Below, piece after piece: positions 16,704-25,840 of a DNA stretch of 64,000 bases; within the stretch, counting starts at the first letter, position 1, and each line of letters opens with the position of its first letter. Origin of the DNA: JANXXV01 sp038200305 (lineage in GTDB: Bacteria; Acidobacteriota; Terriglobia; Bryobacterales; Bryobacteraceae); assembly GCA_038200305.1 (NCBI GenBank), contig JBBPYD010000188.1, forward strand, positions 1-64,000, in the 5' to 3' direction. The translations under genes and the position numbers were made by a program. The notes beneath the pieces are model-generated. The model was not told the DNA's origin. It did not search any database and worked only from the letters and a program-made list of their open reading frames with translations.

Positions 16704-17054
16704 TCAACGGTTCCTTTGAGATTTCGGCGGAAGCGGCATTTCGATGAAGTCATAGCTTCGCGGCGTTGCCGCATCAACTTTGGCTGTGATCGCCGCCCCA
16801 TAGGTACGTACTACCGGCCAGATGTTGGACCCGAGCACAACCAAGGCGAGTTTCCGTCCCGTCAGGTTTTGCTGATACCCGATGTTTTGATCGGACGTAA
16901 CCATCACGTCGAACCCCGACTGTTCGGCCACCTTGAGAAGTTCCCCGTTTTCGAGTTGCGGAGACCACTGCATTTCGACGATGGTGTACACTTCATGCTT
17001 GAACAGGAAGCGGCGCACGCCAACCGGAACGTTTTTATCAAACAGGATGCGCAA
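16704..17054 (-). CDS. DUF5615 PIN-like toxin
   Basis: PIN-like nuclease of the DUF5615 family, the toxin partner of DUF433 proteins. Seen: RILFDKNVPVGVRRFL with the first catalytic Asp, and FDVMVTSDQNIGYQQNLTGR with the T-D-x-N/D motif, then LALVVLGSNIWPVV. The start is taken at TTG 17054, giving the family's usual beginning (LRILFDKNVP); an upstream reading to 17111 is open but only reflects overlap with the partner. It overlaps the DUF433 gene by 17 bases. Intact. Confidence 0.8.
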   Translation of the reverse strand: MRILFDKNVPVGVRRFLFKHEVYTIVEMQWSPQLENGELLKVAEQSGFDVMVTSDQNIGYQQNLTGRKLALVVLGSNIWPVVRTYGAAITAKVDAATPRSYDFIEMPLPPKSQRNR

Positions 17055-17274
17055 CGCGGTGACTCTTGGCGTAAGCCACAATCGCCTCGATACGATCCGG
17101 CGGAATTTCAAACTGTTCCGCGATTTCGGCGACGCTCACGCCATAGTCGGAGTTATCGACAATCGCGTTGACCGGCATCCGCGTACCGCGCAGCACGGGA
17201 GCGCCGCTTTGTACTCCCGGCTTGACTTCGACTAACGGGCATTCCGACCAGTCGATCTTTTTTTCTGACGCCAT
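17038..17274 (-). CDS. DUF433 antitoxin
   Basis: DUF433 protein, a small winged-helix-like antitoxin. Seen: KIDWSECPLVEVKPGVQSGA and PVLRGTRMPVNAIVDNSDYG, with the conserved G-x-P-V-x-R-G-T-R-x-P-V motif, then VAEIAEQFEIPPDRIEAIVA. ATG 17274 is chosen since it gives the normal start; a further start at 17295 adds seven glycine-rich residues. It is the first gene of the pair and overlaps the DUF5615 toxin gene, a standard arrangement. Probably binds and represses its own promoter together with the toxin (inference). Confidence 0.82.
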   Translation of the reverse strand: MASEKKIDWSECPLVEVKPGVQSGAPVLRGTRMPVNAIVDNSDYGVSVAEIAEQFEIPPDRIEAIVAYAKSHRVAHPV

Positions 17275-17468
17275 GGCGGCACCTCCACACCCCATAATTC
17301 CATGTTCCCGCCGAAGATGCCAGAAGCGCGTTACCCCGGAAGACGGCTAGGAAGGGATCTTGCCACCGTTGGCCGGCACTGGGGATTCCGGCTTTTCGTA
17401 GTTCTTCCCGAAAGTACCAGTACGCCGTTGATGAGAGTCTGATAGCTGGCTCCGCCGGTTATGTGTGC

Positions 17469-18397
17469 CTACTCGCAAACCACTCGAGAACCGAACGAAA
17501 GTTGCCCTGCGGCCACCACAATTTCACTGGAAACCATAAGGCCAGTTCCGTTTTGCCGAGGTGGCAGGCGGACCGTCAACACTGCTTTAGTATTCCCGTC
17601 CGTGTCCGCTTTTAGGATCTTCATTAGTTCGCCTGCTTTAAAACCGCTGAGCATGAAGTAAAGAAATGCTTTTTCATCGGCTGCAAAGCCGTAACCGTCA
17701 CACCTTTCAGAAGCGGGTTGTTGATTGTTTGCCTGTAGTCCGTTTTGACACTACTGATCTCTACCGCCGACAACGGCGCGATCCTTACTGTTCCTTTGTC
17801 GAGTGAAGCAATCTGGAGGTCCGCTTCGACGCCGTCGGTTGTCGCCAGTTCGTAGTTGGGAAGAACCGCACACCGAAGATTGATGACATCCATGTCGAGG
17901 GTTCGAAATGGGACGGAGGGGTCTGTGGAACGCAGCAACTTCGCAGACCCGTCCGACAGTAGAAAAAAAATTTTATCTTGAACTACCAGAACTCGATAGC
18001 TCAATGGCGGAGCAGGTTGGGAGTCCACGCGCTTCCCATCGGGGTTATACATGGCGAGAACATCGTTACCTCTTGGCGGCGAAGACAGCACAAAAATGTT
18101 GAGCTTATCGTCTACATCAATATTTCTGAGGTAGCCGGGATCAAGAGAGATTATCTGTTCAATACCGCCAGAGAGGTCTGTCCGTACCAGCGTGGAGGAT
18201 TCCGGCGTCGGACCCGGCGAGAGCACAAAGTAAAGATGTTTTTGCCTAGCGACGAATTGATGTACAGTCAAGGCACTCTTCATCCCTCGCGCCCGGAGAT
18301 TTTTATTGATATCGAATGTTCCGGCCGGCGTCAGCGGTTGGGCAGCAACGATTCCAACACCGATGAAGACAGCCCACAACTTAGCCATGATTTGCAT
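17469..18397 (-). pseudogene. exported beta-propeller-like protein, frameshifted
   Basis: Exported protein of unknown function with blade-like repeats (YFVLSPGPTPESSTLVRTDL, IDVDDKLNIFVLSSPP, VQDKIFFLLSDGSAK). Signal peptide from ATG 18397 (MAKLWAVFIGVGIVAAQP region). The main frame ends at 17624 in a nonsense tail. Adding one G near 17690 joins it to a second frame (AFLYFMLSGFKAGELMKILK and VLTVRLPPRQNGTGLMVSSE) that ends at 17469. That continuation is good coding sequence, so I read one gene with one single-base deletion. Its ATG lies one base after the stop of the FG-GAP/ASPIC gene: last member of a tightly packed three-gene operon. Confidence 0.6.
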
Positions 18398-18398
18398 A

Positions 18399-20054
18399 TT
18401 ACGGACCTTCGCGGATTTCCAGGACGTGATCGACTGCAACGTTCTGCATAATCTGAGTTCGCCCGCCGGGCCATTGGACTTCGATGGCTGTTGCCCGATC
18501 CTGCGCGGCGAGTCCGAATCGTACCAGCTTCTCACTGGAAGAAGCATATCCAACGCTGGTGGCCGCGTGGTTATAGAGCTTACGGCCATCAGCCAGTGTG
18601 AGGCAAATCTTCGCGCCTAACCCATCCCGATTGCTCTTGCCGCCAATCAGTTTCACAGCCAGCCAGTGTCCCGTTCCCGGAGTAGTATTGCGAAATAGCT
18701 TTGCGGGTGCGTTCAGCGCGGTTACCACCACATCTACCCGCCCATCATTATCGAAGTCGGCAAACGCGGCGCCACGGTAGAGCGCCTTGGCAAGAAAATC
18801 CGGACCCGCTGTCTTTGATGCGTCTTCAAACCGACCGTTCCCCAGGTTCCGCAAGACGCTGTTCGCAAGCTCCGACTGCGTGCCCAGGTACCGGTTCAAT
18901 TGTGGGAAGTGGGAATTGGCGAAGAACAGATCTTTCCAGCCGTCATTATCAAAATCAAACATCCCCATTCCCCAACCGGTGATTTGATTTGTCAGGCGGG
19001 CCAGACCAGAGGAGATTGTATTGTCTTCGAACAGATGTTTTCCACCCCGATTTCGAAACAGCAGGTACGTGTCATTCACCATGCCGGTCACCACCAGGTC
19101 AGGCAACCCATCATTGTTGTAGTCGCGAAAATCAGTTCCCATGCCGGCGATTGCGTTTCCATGATCGGCCAGAGCTACGCCCGCCTGCAATCCCACCTCT
19201 TCGAAAGTGCCATTCCCTTTGTTGCGGAAGAGGAAATTGCGGATGGAATCGTTCGCGACAAAAACGTCAATGAAGCCATCTCCATCGAAGTCGGCAAACG
19301 AGAGCCCCATGCCTTTGCCGATATGTTCCGCAATTCCAGAACTGCGGGAAACGTCGGTAAAGGTGCCGTCTCCATTGTTATGAAACAACTGGTTAGGGGT
19401 GCCGGCGTAATTGCCGGGATGGCAGTAGAGACGGTGATCGGGCGGTCCGCATTCCTTCTCTTTCAAAGGATCCCAGCGCACGTAGTTGGAGACAAACAGA
19501 TCCAGACGGCCGTCATTGTCGTAATCGAACCAGCCGGCCGAGACGGACCACATCTTCCCGTATTTTGGATCCACGCCGCCGATCCCGGCCTTGTTCGTAA
19601 TGTCTTCGAAAGTTCCGTCACCTCGATTGCGATACAAAATATTCCGGTTTACGCCGGCTATGAAGAGATCGGCGAAGCCATCATTGTCAAAATCGGCTAC
19701 GGCGGCAGCCATCGAGTACCCTTCCCCAGCGACCCCTGCCTTCGCCGTCACATCCGTAAAGGTGGAATCGCAATTGTTGCGGAAGAGCCTATTTGAAAAC
19801 TCGGGGGCGGTCTTGCGGAGCGAAGGAACAGCAGCGCCATTGGTGAAAAAGATGTCAGTACAGCCGTCGTTATTGTAATCAAGCGCGGCGACTCCGCCGG
19901 GCATCAACTCTATCTGGCGATAATGACCGCTCGCTGCATTCTTCAACGTGAAATTCAGTCCGGCCTTTTTCGCGATCTCCTCAAACCGAATCTGCGTATC
20001 AGCAGCGCTCAGGGCAACCCATTGCCAGAGTACGAGCCAGATTAGCAGTCTCAC
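18399..20054 (-). CDS. CRTAC1-like FG-GAP/VCBS + ASPIC/UnbV exported protein
   Basis: Secreted seven-bladed-propeller protein. After a signal peptide from GTG 20054 (VRLLIWLVLWQW) it shows many FG-GAP/VCBS blades with calcium-binding D-x-N-N-D-G motifs (ALDYNNDGCTDIFF, VADFDNDGFADLFI, SFADFDGDGFIDVFV, MFDFDNDGWKDLFF). It ends with an ASPIC/UnbV domain (GHWLAVKLIGGKSNRDGLGA, then IEVQWPGGRTQ). The family is frequent in Acidobacteriota and Planctomycetes; ligand and partners are unknown, cell-surface binding is assumed. The start overlaps the stop of the TPR gene upstream by four bases (GTGA), so TPR, propeller and the next gene form a coupled operon. Confidence 0.85.
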   Translation of the reverse strand: MRLLIWLVLWQWVALSAADTQIRFEEIAKKAGLNFTLKNAASGHYRQIELMPGGVAALDYNNDGCTDIFFTNGAAVPSLRKTAPEFSNRLFRNNCDSTFTDVTAKAGVAGEGYSMAAAVADFDNDGFADLFIAGVNRNILYRNRGDGTFEDITNKAGIGGVDPKYGKMWSVSAGWFDYDNDGRLDLFVSNYVRWDPLKEKECGPPDHRLYCHPGNYAGTPNQLFHNNGDGTFTDVSRSSGIAEHIGKGMGLSFADFDGDGFIDVFVANDSIRNFLFRNKGNGTFEEVGLQAGVALADHGNAIAGMGTDFRDYNNDGLPDLVVTGMVNDTYLLFRNRGGKHLFEDNTISSGLARLTNQITGWGMGMFDFDNDGWKDLFFANSHFPQLNRYLGTQSELANSVLRNLGNGRFEDASKTAGPDFLAKALYRGAAFADFDNDGRVDVVVTALNAPAKLFRNTTPGTGHWLAVKLIGGKSNRDGLGAKICLTLADGRKLYNHAATSVGYASSSEKLVRFGLAAQDRATAIEVQWPGGRTQIMQNVAVDHVLEIREGP

Positions 20055-21025
20055 CGGCCACTCCCCTTCTTTCCCGATTCGTGTCCGGCCAGCCACGCTG
20101 CTTGTTCATCCGCCTGCCGGTCAAGGCCGCGTACGCGATAGATCTTCATCAGCAGATTACGTGAGTTGGGCAGTTCGGGCGCCAGTTGAACCGCCTTTTC
20201 CGCGTCGGCTTGTGCGCCCTGTATGTCATCCAGACTCATTAGAATCCGTGCCCTCCAAAAATAGAGCTTGGCGGAATCCGGCAGCAGCGCGGCTGCTCGA
20301 TTGATCGCCTCCAGCGATGGTTTTTGCTTTTCATTTTCAAAAAGGAACTGTGCATAGCCCAGCCAAAGCTCCGGACGAGCGGCGGCCGATGGTTTGATTG
20401 TGAGAGCGTGAAACAGCCCGGCGGCATCCTGCGTACGGCCAAGCTGAGAGAGCGCTCCGGCTTTGTATATTTCGGCCTGATCGTTTGCGGGCTGCAAGGC
20501 GAGCGAAGCGTTCAGCGCTTCCAGCGCGGGTAAGTAATAGTTATTGTCATAAAACAGCGCGCCCAAGTAATACCAGCTCTCCGCATCTTTGCCGTCCGAC
20601 GCGACTAATGATCTCAAGACGCGCTCACCTTTGAAGAACTCGTTCTCTTTCTGATAGGCGTGGCCCAGTGCCCTTTGCGCCATGCGGTCCGCCGGTGCCA
20701 GCTTGACGGCTTTCTCCAAAAACGGAATGGCTTCCCGCGACCGGTCGAGGGCCAGCAGAGACGTGCCGAGGCCGACCTCGGCCTGCTCAAGATCGGGCGT
20801 AATGGAAACGGCGCGGCGAAAGAGCGCTTCCGCTTCCGCGAACACTCCCAGTTGATATTGCGTGGTCCCGAGACGGATCAGAAGCTTTGGATCCCTGGGC
20901 GCTTGTTGAAGCAATTGGCGGTAGATTACGGCTGCTTGTTCGAACTGTCCCGCGGCATAAAGCCGGTCGGCCGCCGTAGTGTCCGCCGATGCGGCAACAA
21001 GCCAGAACAGTAGCCACGCAGGCAC
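20051..21025 (-). CDS. exported TPR protein
   Basis: 324-aa exported protein made almost wholly of tetratricopeptide repeats after a short signal peptide (PAWLLFWLVAASA). Repeats are evident from LYAAGQFEQAAVIYRQLLQQ and onward (AEALFRRAVSITPDLEQAEV, PFLEKAVKLAPADRMAQRAL, LEALNASLALQPANDQAEIY). TPR proteins are scaffolds; here the coupling to a CRTAC1-like gene is a recurrent pairing and suggests a periplasmic helper for that surface protein (inference). GTG start at 21025, divergent from the Spy-like gene at 21139. Confidence 0.8.
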   Translation of the reverse strand: MPAWLLFWLVAASADTTAADRLYAAGQFEQAAVIYRQLLQQAPRDPKLLIRLGTTQYQLGVFAEAEALFRRAVSITPDLEQAEVGLGTSLLALDRSREAIPFLEKAVKLAPADRMAQRALGHAYQKENEFFKGERVLRSLVASDGKDAESWYYLGALFYDNNYYLPALEALNASLALQPANDQAEIYKAGALSQLGRTQDAAGLFHALTIKPSAAARPELWLGYAQFLFENEKQKPSLEAINRAAALLPDSAKLYFWRARILMSLDDIQGAQADAEKAVQLAPELPNSRNLLMKIYRVRGLDRQADEQAAWLAGHESGKKGSGR

Positions 21026-21138
21026 AGCTCACAGTATACTCCGCGCCAATCAAGTTGAAGATTTTACAGAGGTTTAACAAGGCGGGGGCAACCAAAAGCC
21101 AATCGCCGCGTTCTAATAATTGGAGAGTTCCGCATCTT

Positions 21139-21621
21139 ATGAAAGAAACGTTTACCAGGTTCCTGTTAGCTTCCGCATTTGCCACGTCGTTCCTGCTTGC
21201 CCAGCCCTCAGGCCCAAAGGGCACCCCACCAGACCCGGCGACGATGGCGCAGCATCGCGTGAGTTTCCTCACCACCGCCCTTACTCTGACCACCGCGCAG
21301 CAACAACAAGCCACCACGATTTTCACCAATTCCGCACTTGCGGATACCACGGTACACGACAATCTAAAAACCGCGAATCAGAGCCTCAGCGATGCCGTGA
21401 AGAATAATGACACGGTCGCCATAGACCGGAGTTCGACTAACATTGGCAATCTAACAGCCCAGCTCACTTCGAACGACGCCAAGGCTAACGCGGCCCTGTA
21501 CCAGATTCTTACGCCGGATCAGCAAATCAAACTGGCTCAGTTGCAGAACCGGGGTCCGGGCGGCGGCGGTTTTGGCGGCCGCAGAGGAGGCCCACAGGGC
21601 TTTTCCGGAGGTCGCCGTTAA
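21139..21621 (+). CDS. Spy/CpxP-like periplasmic protein
   Basis: 160-aa exported protein resembling the Spy/CpxP LTxxQ family of periplasmic chaperone/stress proteins. Seen: signal peptide (TRFLLASAFATSFLLAQP), a helical body with two motifs of the LTxxQ kind (LTLTTAQQQQATTIF; LTPDQQIKLAQLQ), and a Gly/Arg-rich tail (GGGGFGGRRGG). ATG 21139 is used; an open extension upstream to 20989 runs into the divergent gene and is not needed. The likely transcript end is the hairpin at 21631. Confidence 0.7.
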   Translation: MKETFTRFLLASAFATSFLLAQPSGPKGTPPDPATMAQHRVSFLTTALTLTTAQQQQATTIFTNSALADTTVHDNLKTANQSLSDAVKNNDTVAIDRSSTNIGNLTAQLTSNDAKANAALYQILTPDQQIKLAQLQNRGPGGGGFGGRRGGPQGFSGGRR

Positions 21622-21630
21622 GTTTTAATT

Positions 21631-21665
21631 CAGGGCCGGATCGCAAGATCCCGGTCCTGTTTCAC
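21631..21665 (+). terminator. hairpin after the Spy-like gene
   Basis: GC-rich stem with a GCAA tetraloop (arms about CAGGGCCGGATC and GATCCCGGTCCTG, with small bulges), followed by a short T-containing stretch. Probable rho-independent terminator; the T-run is weak. Confidence 0.5.
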
Positions 21666-21730
21666 TTTGTGCTGCTGCCGCTCTCAAGCATAGGCCGCCC
21701 GGTTGGCCGTGGTGTTAGACTCTTGGTATT

Positions 21731-22003
21731 GTGCCGCAATTCGTGATTGAACGCGAGATCCCTGGCGCCGGAACATTGTCGGAAACCCAGATCCGGGACA
21801 TGGCACTGCATTCATTGCAGACGTTGAAGGAAATGGGGCCGCGGATTCAGTGGCTCCACAGTTACGTCACCGAGGACAAAGTCTACTGCGTTTACCTTGC
21901 GCCAGACGAGGACAGCATTCGGGAGCATGCTCGCAGGGCAGGCATTCCAGCCGATCGTGTCGCCGCAGTGCGCCGTCTAATTGACCCTGCTAACCTGAAA
22001 TAG
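21731..22003 (+). CDS. DUF4242 small protein
   Basis: 90-aa ferredoxin-like-fold protein of the DUF4242 family, which includes the SCO4226 nickel-binding type. Seen: PQFVIEREIPGAGTLSETQI at the start, IQWLHSYVTEDKVYCVYLAP and DSIREHARRAGIPADRV, all family-typical. GTG start. Function unproven; metal binding or a monooxygenase-like scaffold is suggested for relatives. Its 3' end overlaps the convergent 857-aa regulator gene by 14 bases. Confidence 0.82.
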   Translation: MPQFVIEREIPGAGTLSETQIRDMALHSLQTLKEMGPRIQWLHSYVTEDKVYCVYLAPDEDSIREHARRAGIPADRVAAVRRLIDPANLK

Positions 22004-24563
22004 CAGACTTCGGCTCCTCCAGAGAGTATTGGATCGCTTTTCCCAGACTCATCGCGGAACCTTCTTCCCACGCGCGCTTCCCCCACTCCTCACTGAGTGC
22101 TTCCCACGCAGGCAGCAGCATCTGATCGAGCTTGAATTGTTCCGCTTGATGCAGATGAGCGCTGATTAACTGGCGTAAATGCGCCGCGGCGGCGGCCAAC
22201 TTCAGCGCGCGTTCGGCGTATCCTTGGGCCAGGGCCAGACAAGCGGAGGCTTCCAGCGCCCGTGCCATACCACGCCGATGCCCCAAACCCACAAAGATTT
22301 CCAGGGCTTCGCGGCATGCGGCGCGCGAAGTTAAATAATCTCCCTGCTCACAGTCGATGTAGGCCAAATCTGTTAGGGAACGCGCGGAACCCCACGGGTC
22401 TCCGGCTTCCCGGAAGGCGGAAAGCGCACGTCGATACAATCCTCTAGCGGCAGCCAAGTCGCCCTGTGCGCGCGCTACATCACCCTGCTGGTTGGTAGAC
22501 CAAGCGGCGCCGCTGCGATCACCGAGCTCCTCAAAAATGTCTGTCGCCTCACGCAACGCCCGTCGAGCGCGTGAATAGTCGCCGCGCACCTTGACCACAT
22601 TGGCAAGGTTGTGGAGACAATGCGCGATTGCCAACCGGTTCGGCAGCATACGCCAGCACGCGAGGCTTCGCTCCAAATTGCTCTGCGCCGCGGAGTAGTC
22701 GCCCCGATCCCGCGCCGATACCCCCAAAGCGTTCAAAGATGCTGCGATGCCCGACTGATCGCCCAATTCTTCATAAAGAGAGAGGCTCTGTTTCAGGAAA
22801 CGCCTGTCAGCCGGATAATCGCCCTGAGCCGTCGCTAAGGCGCCGAGAAAAAACGAGACCCTGGCCCGTTCTTTTGAGCGATCGGCGCCAGCCAGGCGCA
22901 AAACACTTTCCAGCCAGGCACGGCCCTCGGCCAAGTGTTCCCGCATGTCCCAGAATCGAAACAGAGCCACGCATAGACGCAAACCCCAGTCCAGATCCAG
23001 GGTCCGAAACAGCCAGTCGAGAGCGAAACGAAAGTTATCGATCTCAACGTCGCATTGCGACAGCCAGCAAGCCCGATCCGCGGGGTTCAGTTCCGGATTT
23101 CCTTCCTCCGCCAGAACCAGACAGTACGCCGCATGTGCCCGCCGCGTAGCGGATTGCTCGCCGCTATCGGTGAGGCGTTCGAGGGCATACTCGCGAATCG
23201 TCTCCAACATCGCAAAACGCGGCTCAGTCTGGGCCCGGTCCACGCGCTGAACCAAATTCTGATCCACCAGGGATGCCAACCCTTCGAAGAGGTCGATATC
23301 GAGGCCGCCCTTTGTGTTGCAGACCGCTTCCGCCGCCTCGAGCGTGCATCCTCCAACAAACACGGATAGCCGCCGAAACAGTTTCCGTTCGGCCTCATTC
23401 AAGAGACCGTGACTCCAATCAATGGTCTTGCGAAGCGTTTGTTGCCGTTCGGGCAGGTCGAGCGCACCTCCAGTCAGCAATTGCAGGCGGCTTTGCAGAC
23501 GATCCAGGATGGCGCCCGGCGACAGTATCTTGCTCCGGGCAGCGGCCAGCTCAATTGCCAAAGGAAGTCCATCCAGCCGCGAACAGATTTCGCGAATCGC
23601 AAGGGCGTTTTCCGGAGTCATCGCAAAATCGGGCCAGACGGCTGTTGCGCGTTGCACAAACAACTCGATAGCGGAATTCTCCGCAAGTGGCGCCACCGGG
23701 AATTCCTGTTCACCGTAGATGCGGAGGCATGCCCTGGTGGTGACCAGGATCTTGAGAGATGGGCATGCTTCTAAGGTTTCGGCCAACACTGCCGCTGCCG
23801 GAAGGATCTGTTCGAAGTTGTCCAGCAAGAGCAAGAACGGTCCCGAGTTTCGCAATTGATCGCCGATAAGCTGTGGGACGGTACGGCTGGCGATTTGCTG
23901 GATTTCGAGGGCGTCCGCGAGCGCGGTTGCCACCAGGCCGGGGTTTGTAATCGAAGCCAAACCGACAAATTGAAGGCCCGCCGGGAACCGGTCCGCAATG
24001 GCGGTGGCTACAGCAATCGCCAGCCGGGTTTTTCCAGCACCTCCCGGACCGGTGAAGCTCAGGAGCCGAACATCCCGCCGGAGTAACAACTCTGTAGCTT
24101 CCGCCACTTGTTGTTCTCGTCCGATGAGCGAAGTACGCGGGATTGGCAGATCGCGGCGCTTCCTGGCAATCTTCGCCGAAGGCAGCTCACGGTCATCTGA
24201 CAAGTCAAATGGACCGGTTGCAGGGAGATGATCTGGTTTTGTTGCGAGTTGGATGACATCGGCAGTAAACAAATACCCGCGCCGAGGCACAGTCTTTAGC
24301 AACTGCTGGCTGTGATCGTCCAGGGCGCGACGCAACTCGAGGGTACACTGCACCAGCGAATCGCCGGTAACAAAGGAATCGGGCCAGATAGCTTGCATCA
24401 ATTCTTGTTTGCCGATCAGCTGTCCGGGATGTTCCACCAGGTACTTGAGGGTTTCATATACCTTGGGGCGAAGCTTTATCTCCTCTCCCGCTTTCAGCAC
24501 ACACCCCCTTGCGAGGTCCAGCGTGAAATTGCCGAATTGGTAGTTGAGGGGGCTGGTCTCCAA
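21990..24563 (-). CDS. winged-helix + STAND ATPase + TPR transcriptional regulator
   Basis: 857-aa cytoplasmic regulator. Domain order: OmpR/CadC-type winged helix (about residues 8-105, with ELMQAIWPDSFVTGDSLVQC and LLKTVPRRGYLF); a STAND/NB-ARC-type ATPase from about 145, with P-loop GPGGAGKT at 172-179, Walker B FLLLLDNFEQ, and LPLAIELAAARS; then roughly ten TPR-like repeats to the C-terminus. Such proteins switch on target genes when a ligand binds the TPR part and ATP is exchanged. No transmembrane segment. Full length and intact, unlike the smaller regulators at 32.8, 36.3 and 38.2 kb. Divergent from the exported protein gene at 24821, a candidate target. Confidence 0.85.
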   Translation of the reverse strand: METSPLNYQFGNFTLDLARGCVLKAGEEIKLRPKVYETLKYLVEHPGQLIGKQELMQAIWPDSFVTGDSLVQCTLELRRALDDHSQQLLKTVPRRGYLFTADVIQLATKPDHLPATGPFDLSDDRELPSAKIARKRRDLPIPRTSLIGREQQVAEATELLLRRDVRLLSFTGPGGAGKTRLAIAVATAIADRFPAGLQFVGLASITNPGLVATALADALEIQQIASRTVPQLIGDQLRNSGPFLLLLDNFEQILPAAAVLAETLEACPSLKILVTTRACLRIYGEQEFPVAPLAENSAIELFVQRATAVWPDFAMTPENALAIREICSRLDGLPLAIELAAARSKILSPGAILDRLQSRLQLLTGGALDLPERQQTLRKTIDWSHGLLNEAERKLFRRLSVFVGGCTLEAAEAVCNTKGGLDIDLFEGLASLVDQNLVQRVDRAQTEPRFAMLETIREYALERLTDSGEQSATRRAHAAYCLVLAEEGNPELNPADRACWLSQCDVEIDNFRFALDWLFRTLDLDWGLRLCVALFRFWDMREHLAEGRAWLESVLRLAGADRSKERARVSFFLGALATAQGDYPADRRFLKQSLSLYEELGDQSGIAASLNALGVSARDRGDYSAAQSNLERSLACWRMLPNRLAIAHCLHNLANVVKVRGDYSRARRALREATDIFEELGDRSGAAWSTNQQGDVARAQGDLAAARGLYRRALSAFREAGDPWGSARSLTDLAYIDCEQGDYLTSRAACREALEIFVGLGHRRGMARALEASACLALAQGYAERALKLAAAAAHLRQLISAHLHQAEQFKLDQMLLPAWEALSEEWGKRAWEEGSAMSLGKAIQYSLEEPKSAISG

Positions 24564-24820
24564 GTGTGCTCCCGTTTAGCAAAGCCAGGCAGCTTGTACG
24601 TCCTGATTTTTGGTTTTTTTTCGGCTTTTCTTTGGCATTGTTTCGTTACTTCCCGTCCTGACGATTGTTACTCTGAACTTGCTTAGCCGAGGCTCCTCGA
24701 AAGCAACCCTGGGATGAACGCTCTATAGAGCGAATTCTAGCAAATGCGGTTGCCAGAGAAGCCGCCGGCGATAGCAGCAGTGAAAGATGAATACCGATCC
24801 AAAAAAAGGAGACAAGTCCA

Positions 24821-25456
24821 ATGCGTATACCGCAGATTCCCGCGATTGACATGAAAGTCAGACAATTCGCTACACGATTTCAATATTCCATGATCGCTCT
24901 CGTTCTCGTGAGCGTTTGTCCCTTGCGCGCCCTGGCGCAAGATGGCCACTCCCACGCGATGACACCGCAACCTCAAGAACTGACGGCGGACCAAAAGAGC
25001 AAGGCGAGCATCCTTGTCAACATTGTCCGGCAATCCACCGAGCGCTTTAAGGATGTGGCAGTGGCCGAGGCGGAGGGGTATGTCCTTCAATTCGGCTGCG
25101 TGAGCGGAGCCGACTCGGGGGCAATGGGGCTTCACTATGTAAACGGCGACCTGGTGGCCAAAGGGGTATTGGACGCCACCCATCCTCAGATCGTGATTTA
25201 CGAGGCGGCGCCAAGCGGACGCCTGCAGCTGATCGGCGCCGACTATCTGCTTATCCAAGCCGCTTGGGATGCGAACCACAAGGGTCCGCCGGAGCTCATG
25301 GGACAGCTCTTTCATTTGTTCGAGAGCCCCAATCGTTTCGGGCTCCCGGCGTTCTATACGCTGCATGTCTGGGCGTGGAAGGATAATCCCAATGGCGCAT
25401 TCGTGAACTGGCATCCCAAAGTTTCGTGCGAGTTTTTCGCCGGCCAAAACCCCTGA
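24821..25456 (+). CDS. conserved exported protein, unknown function
   Basis: 211-aa exported protein. Signal peptide ends near RALAQ, followed by a His/Met-containing patch (DGHSHAMTP). The conserved body includes FGCVSGADSGAMGLHYVNGD, GVLDATHPQIVIYEA, NRFGLPAFYTLHVWAWKDNP and NWHPKVSCEF. Two Cys and several His in conserved positions suggest metal binding or a disulfide, but no function can be assigned. ATG with GGAG upstream. It is divergent from the 857-aa regulator, with the promoter region for both (257 bases) at 24564-24820, in which I see no clear operator. Confidence 0.65.
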   Translation: MRIPQIPAIDMKVRQFATRFQYSMIALVLVSVCPLRALAQDGHSHAMTPQPQELTADQKSKASILVNIVRQSTERFKDVAVAEAEGYVLQFGCVSGADSGAMGLHYVNGDLVAKGVLDATHPQIVIYEAAPSGRLQLIGADYLLIQAAWDANHKGPPELMGQLFHLFESPNRFGLPAFYTLHVWAWKDNPNGAFVNWHPKVSCEFFAGQNP

Positions 25457-25542
25457 GCCGGCGGCGATAGCCGGACCAGGAATGACAACTTTTGCCGGTC
25501 CGCTTGGCGAAGCTCGGCCATGATTGCTTGGCCAAAGGTGCG

Positions 25543-25580
25543 CGAGCGACGGTCTCCATAGGAATGCACGCCGTCGCTCG
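25543..25580. repeat. inverted repeat, 10-bp perfect arms
   Basis: CGAGCGACGG (25543-25552) and CCGTCGCTCG (25571-25580) are exact inverted copies separated by 18 bases. No T-run follows on either strand. It lies in the 380-base gap between the exported protein and the NmrA gene. It may be a transcript-end hairpin or a relic of an element end. Confidence 0.45.
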
Positions 25581-25612
25581 TACACGACCTCGCTTGAGGT
25601 ATACGCCGGCTC

Positions 25613-25840
25613 TCAACTGTAATTAAACTCGATTCGCAGCGCCTTCTTGCGCACGAGCGACGGGCCATCCGGAAACTGGGCCTTTTTGTGCAAGAACCCC
25701 GCAAACGGAATCCATGGCAAAAGCCACGCCAAGTCGATTGAAGCGACACGCGAGTCCGCCAAACGCAACGGTGCCGTCGACCGCGTCACCTTTGACGTGT
25801 CAAAGGCAAAAGGACATAACGAGATCGCGGCTTCAATCAC
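25613..25840 (-). CDS. small unassigned ORF coupled to the NmrA gene
   Basis: 75-codon reading frame that starts at GTG overlapping the stop of the NmrA-type gene by four bases (GTGA). It has no recognised domain. The composition is protein-like (DLAWLLPWIPFAGFLHKKAQ in the middle), and it ends KKALRIEFNYS. It could be a real small downstream gene, or the preserved end of a larger lost one. Low confidence. Confidence 0.3.
   Translation of the reverse strand: MIEAAISLCPFAFDTSKVTRSTAPLRLADSRVASIDLAWLLPWIPFAGFLHKKAQFPDGPSLVRKKALRIEFNYS

Noticed and set aside
18900..19796. A 298-codon open frame on the plus strand
   Set aside because: Antisense to the CRTAC1-like gene; its regularity mirrors the repeated calcium-binding blades on the other strand.
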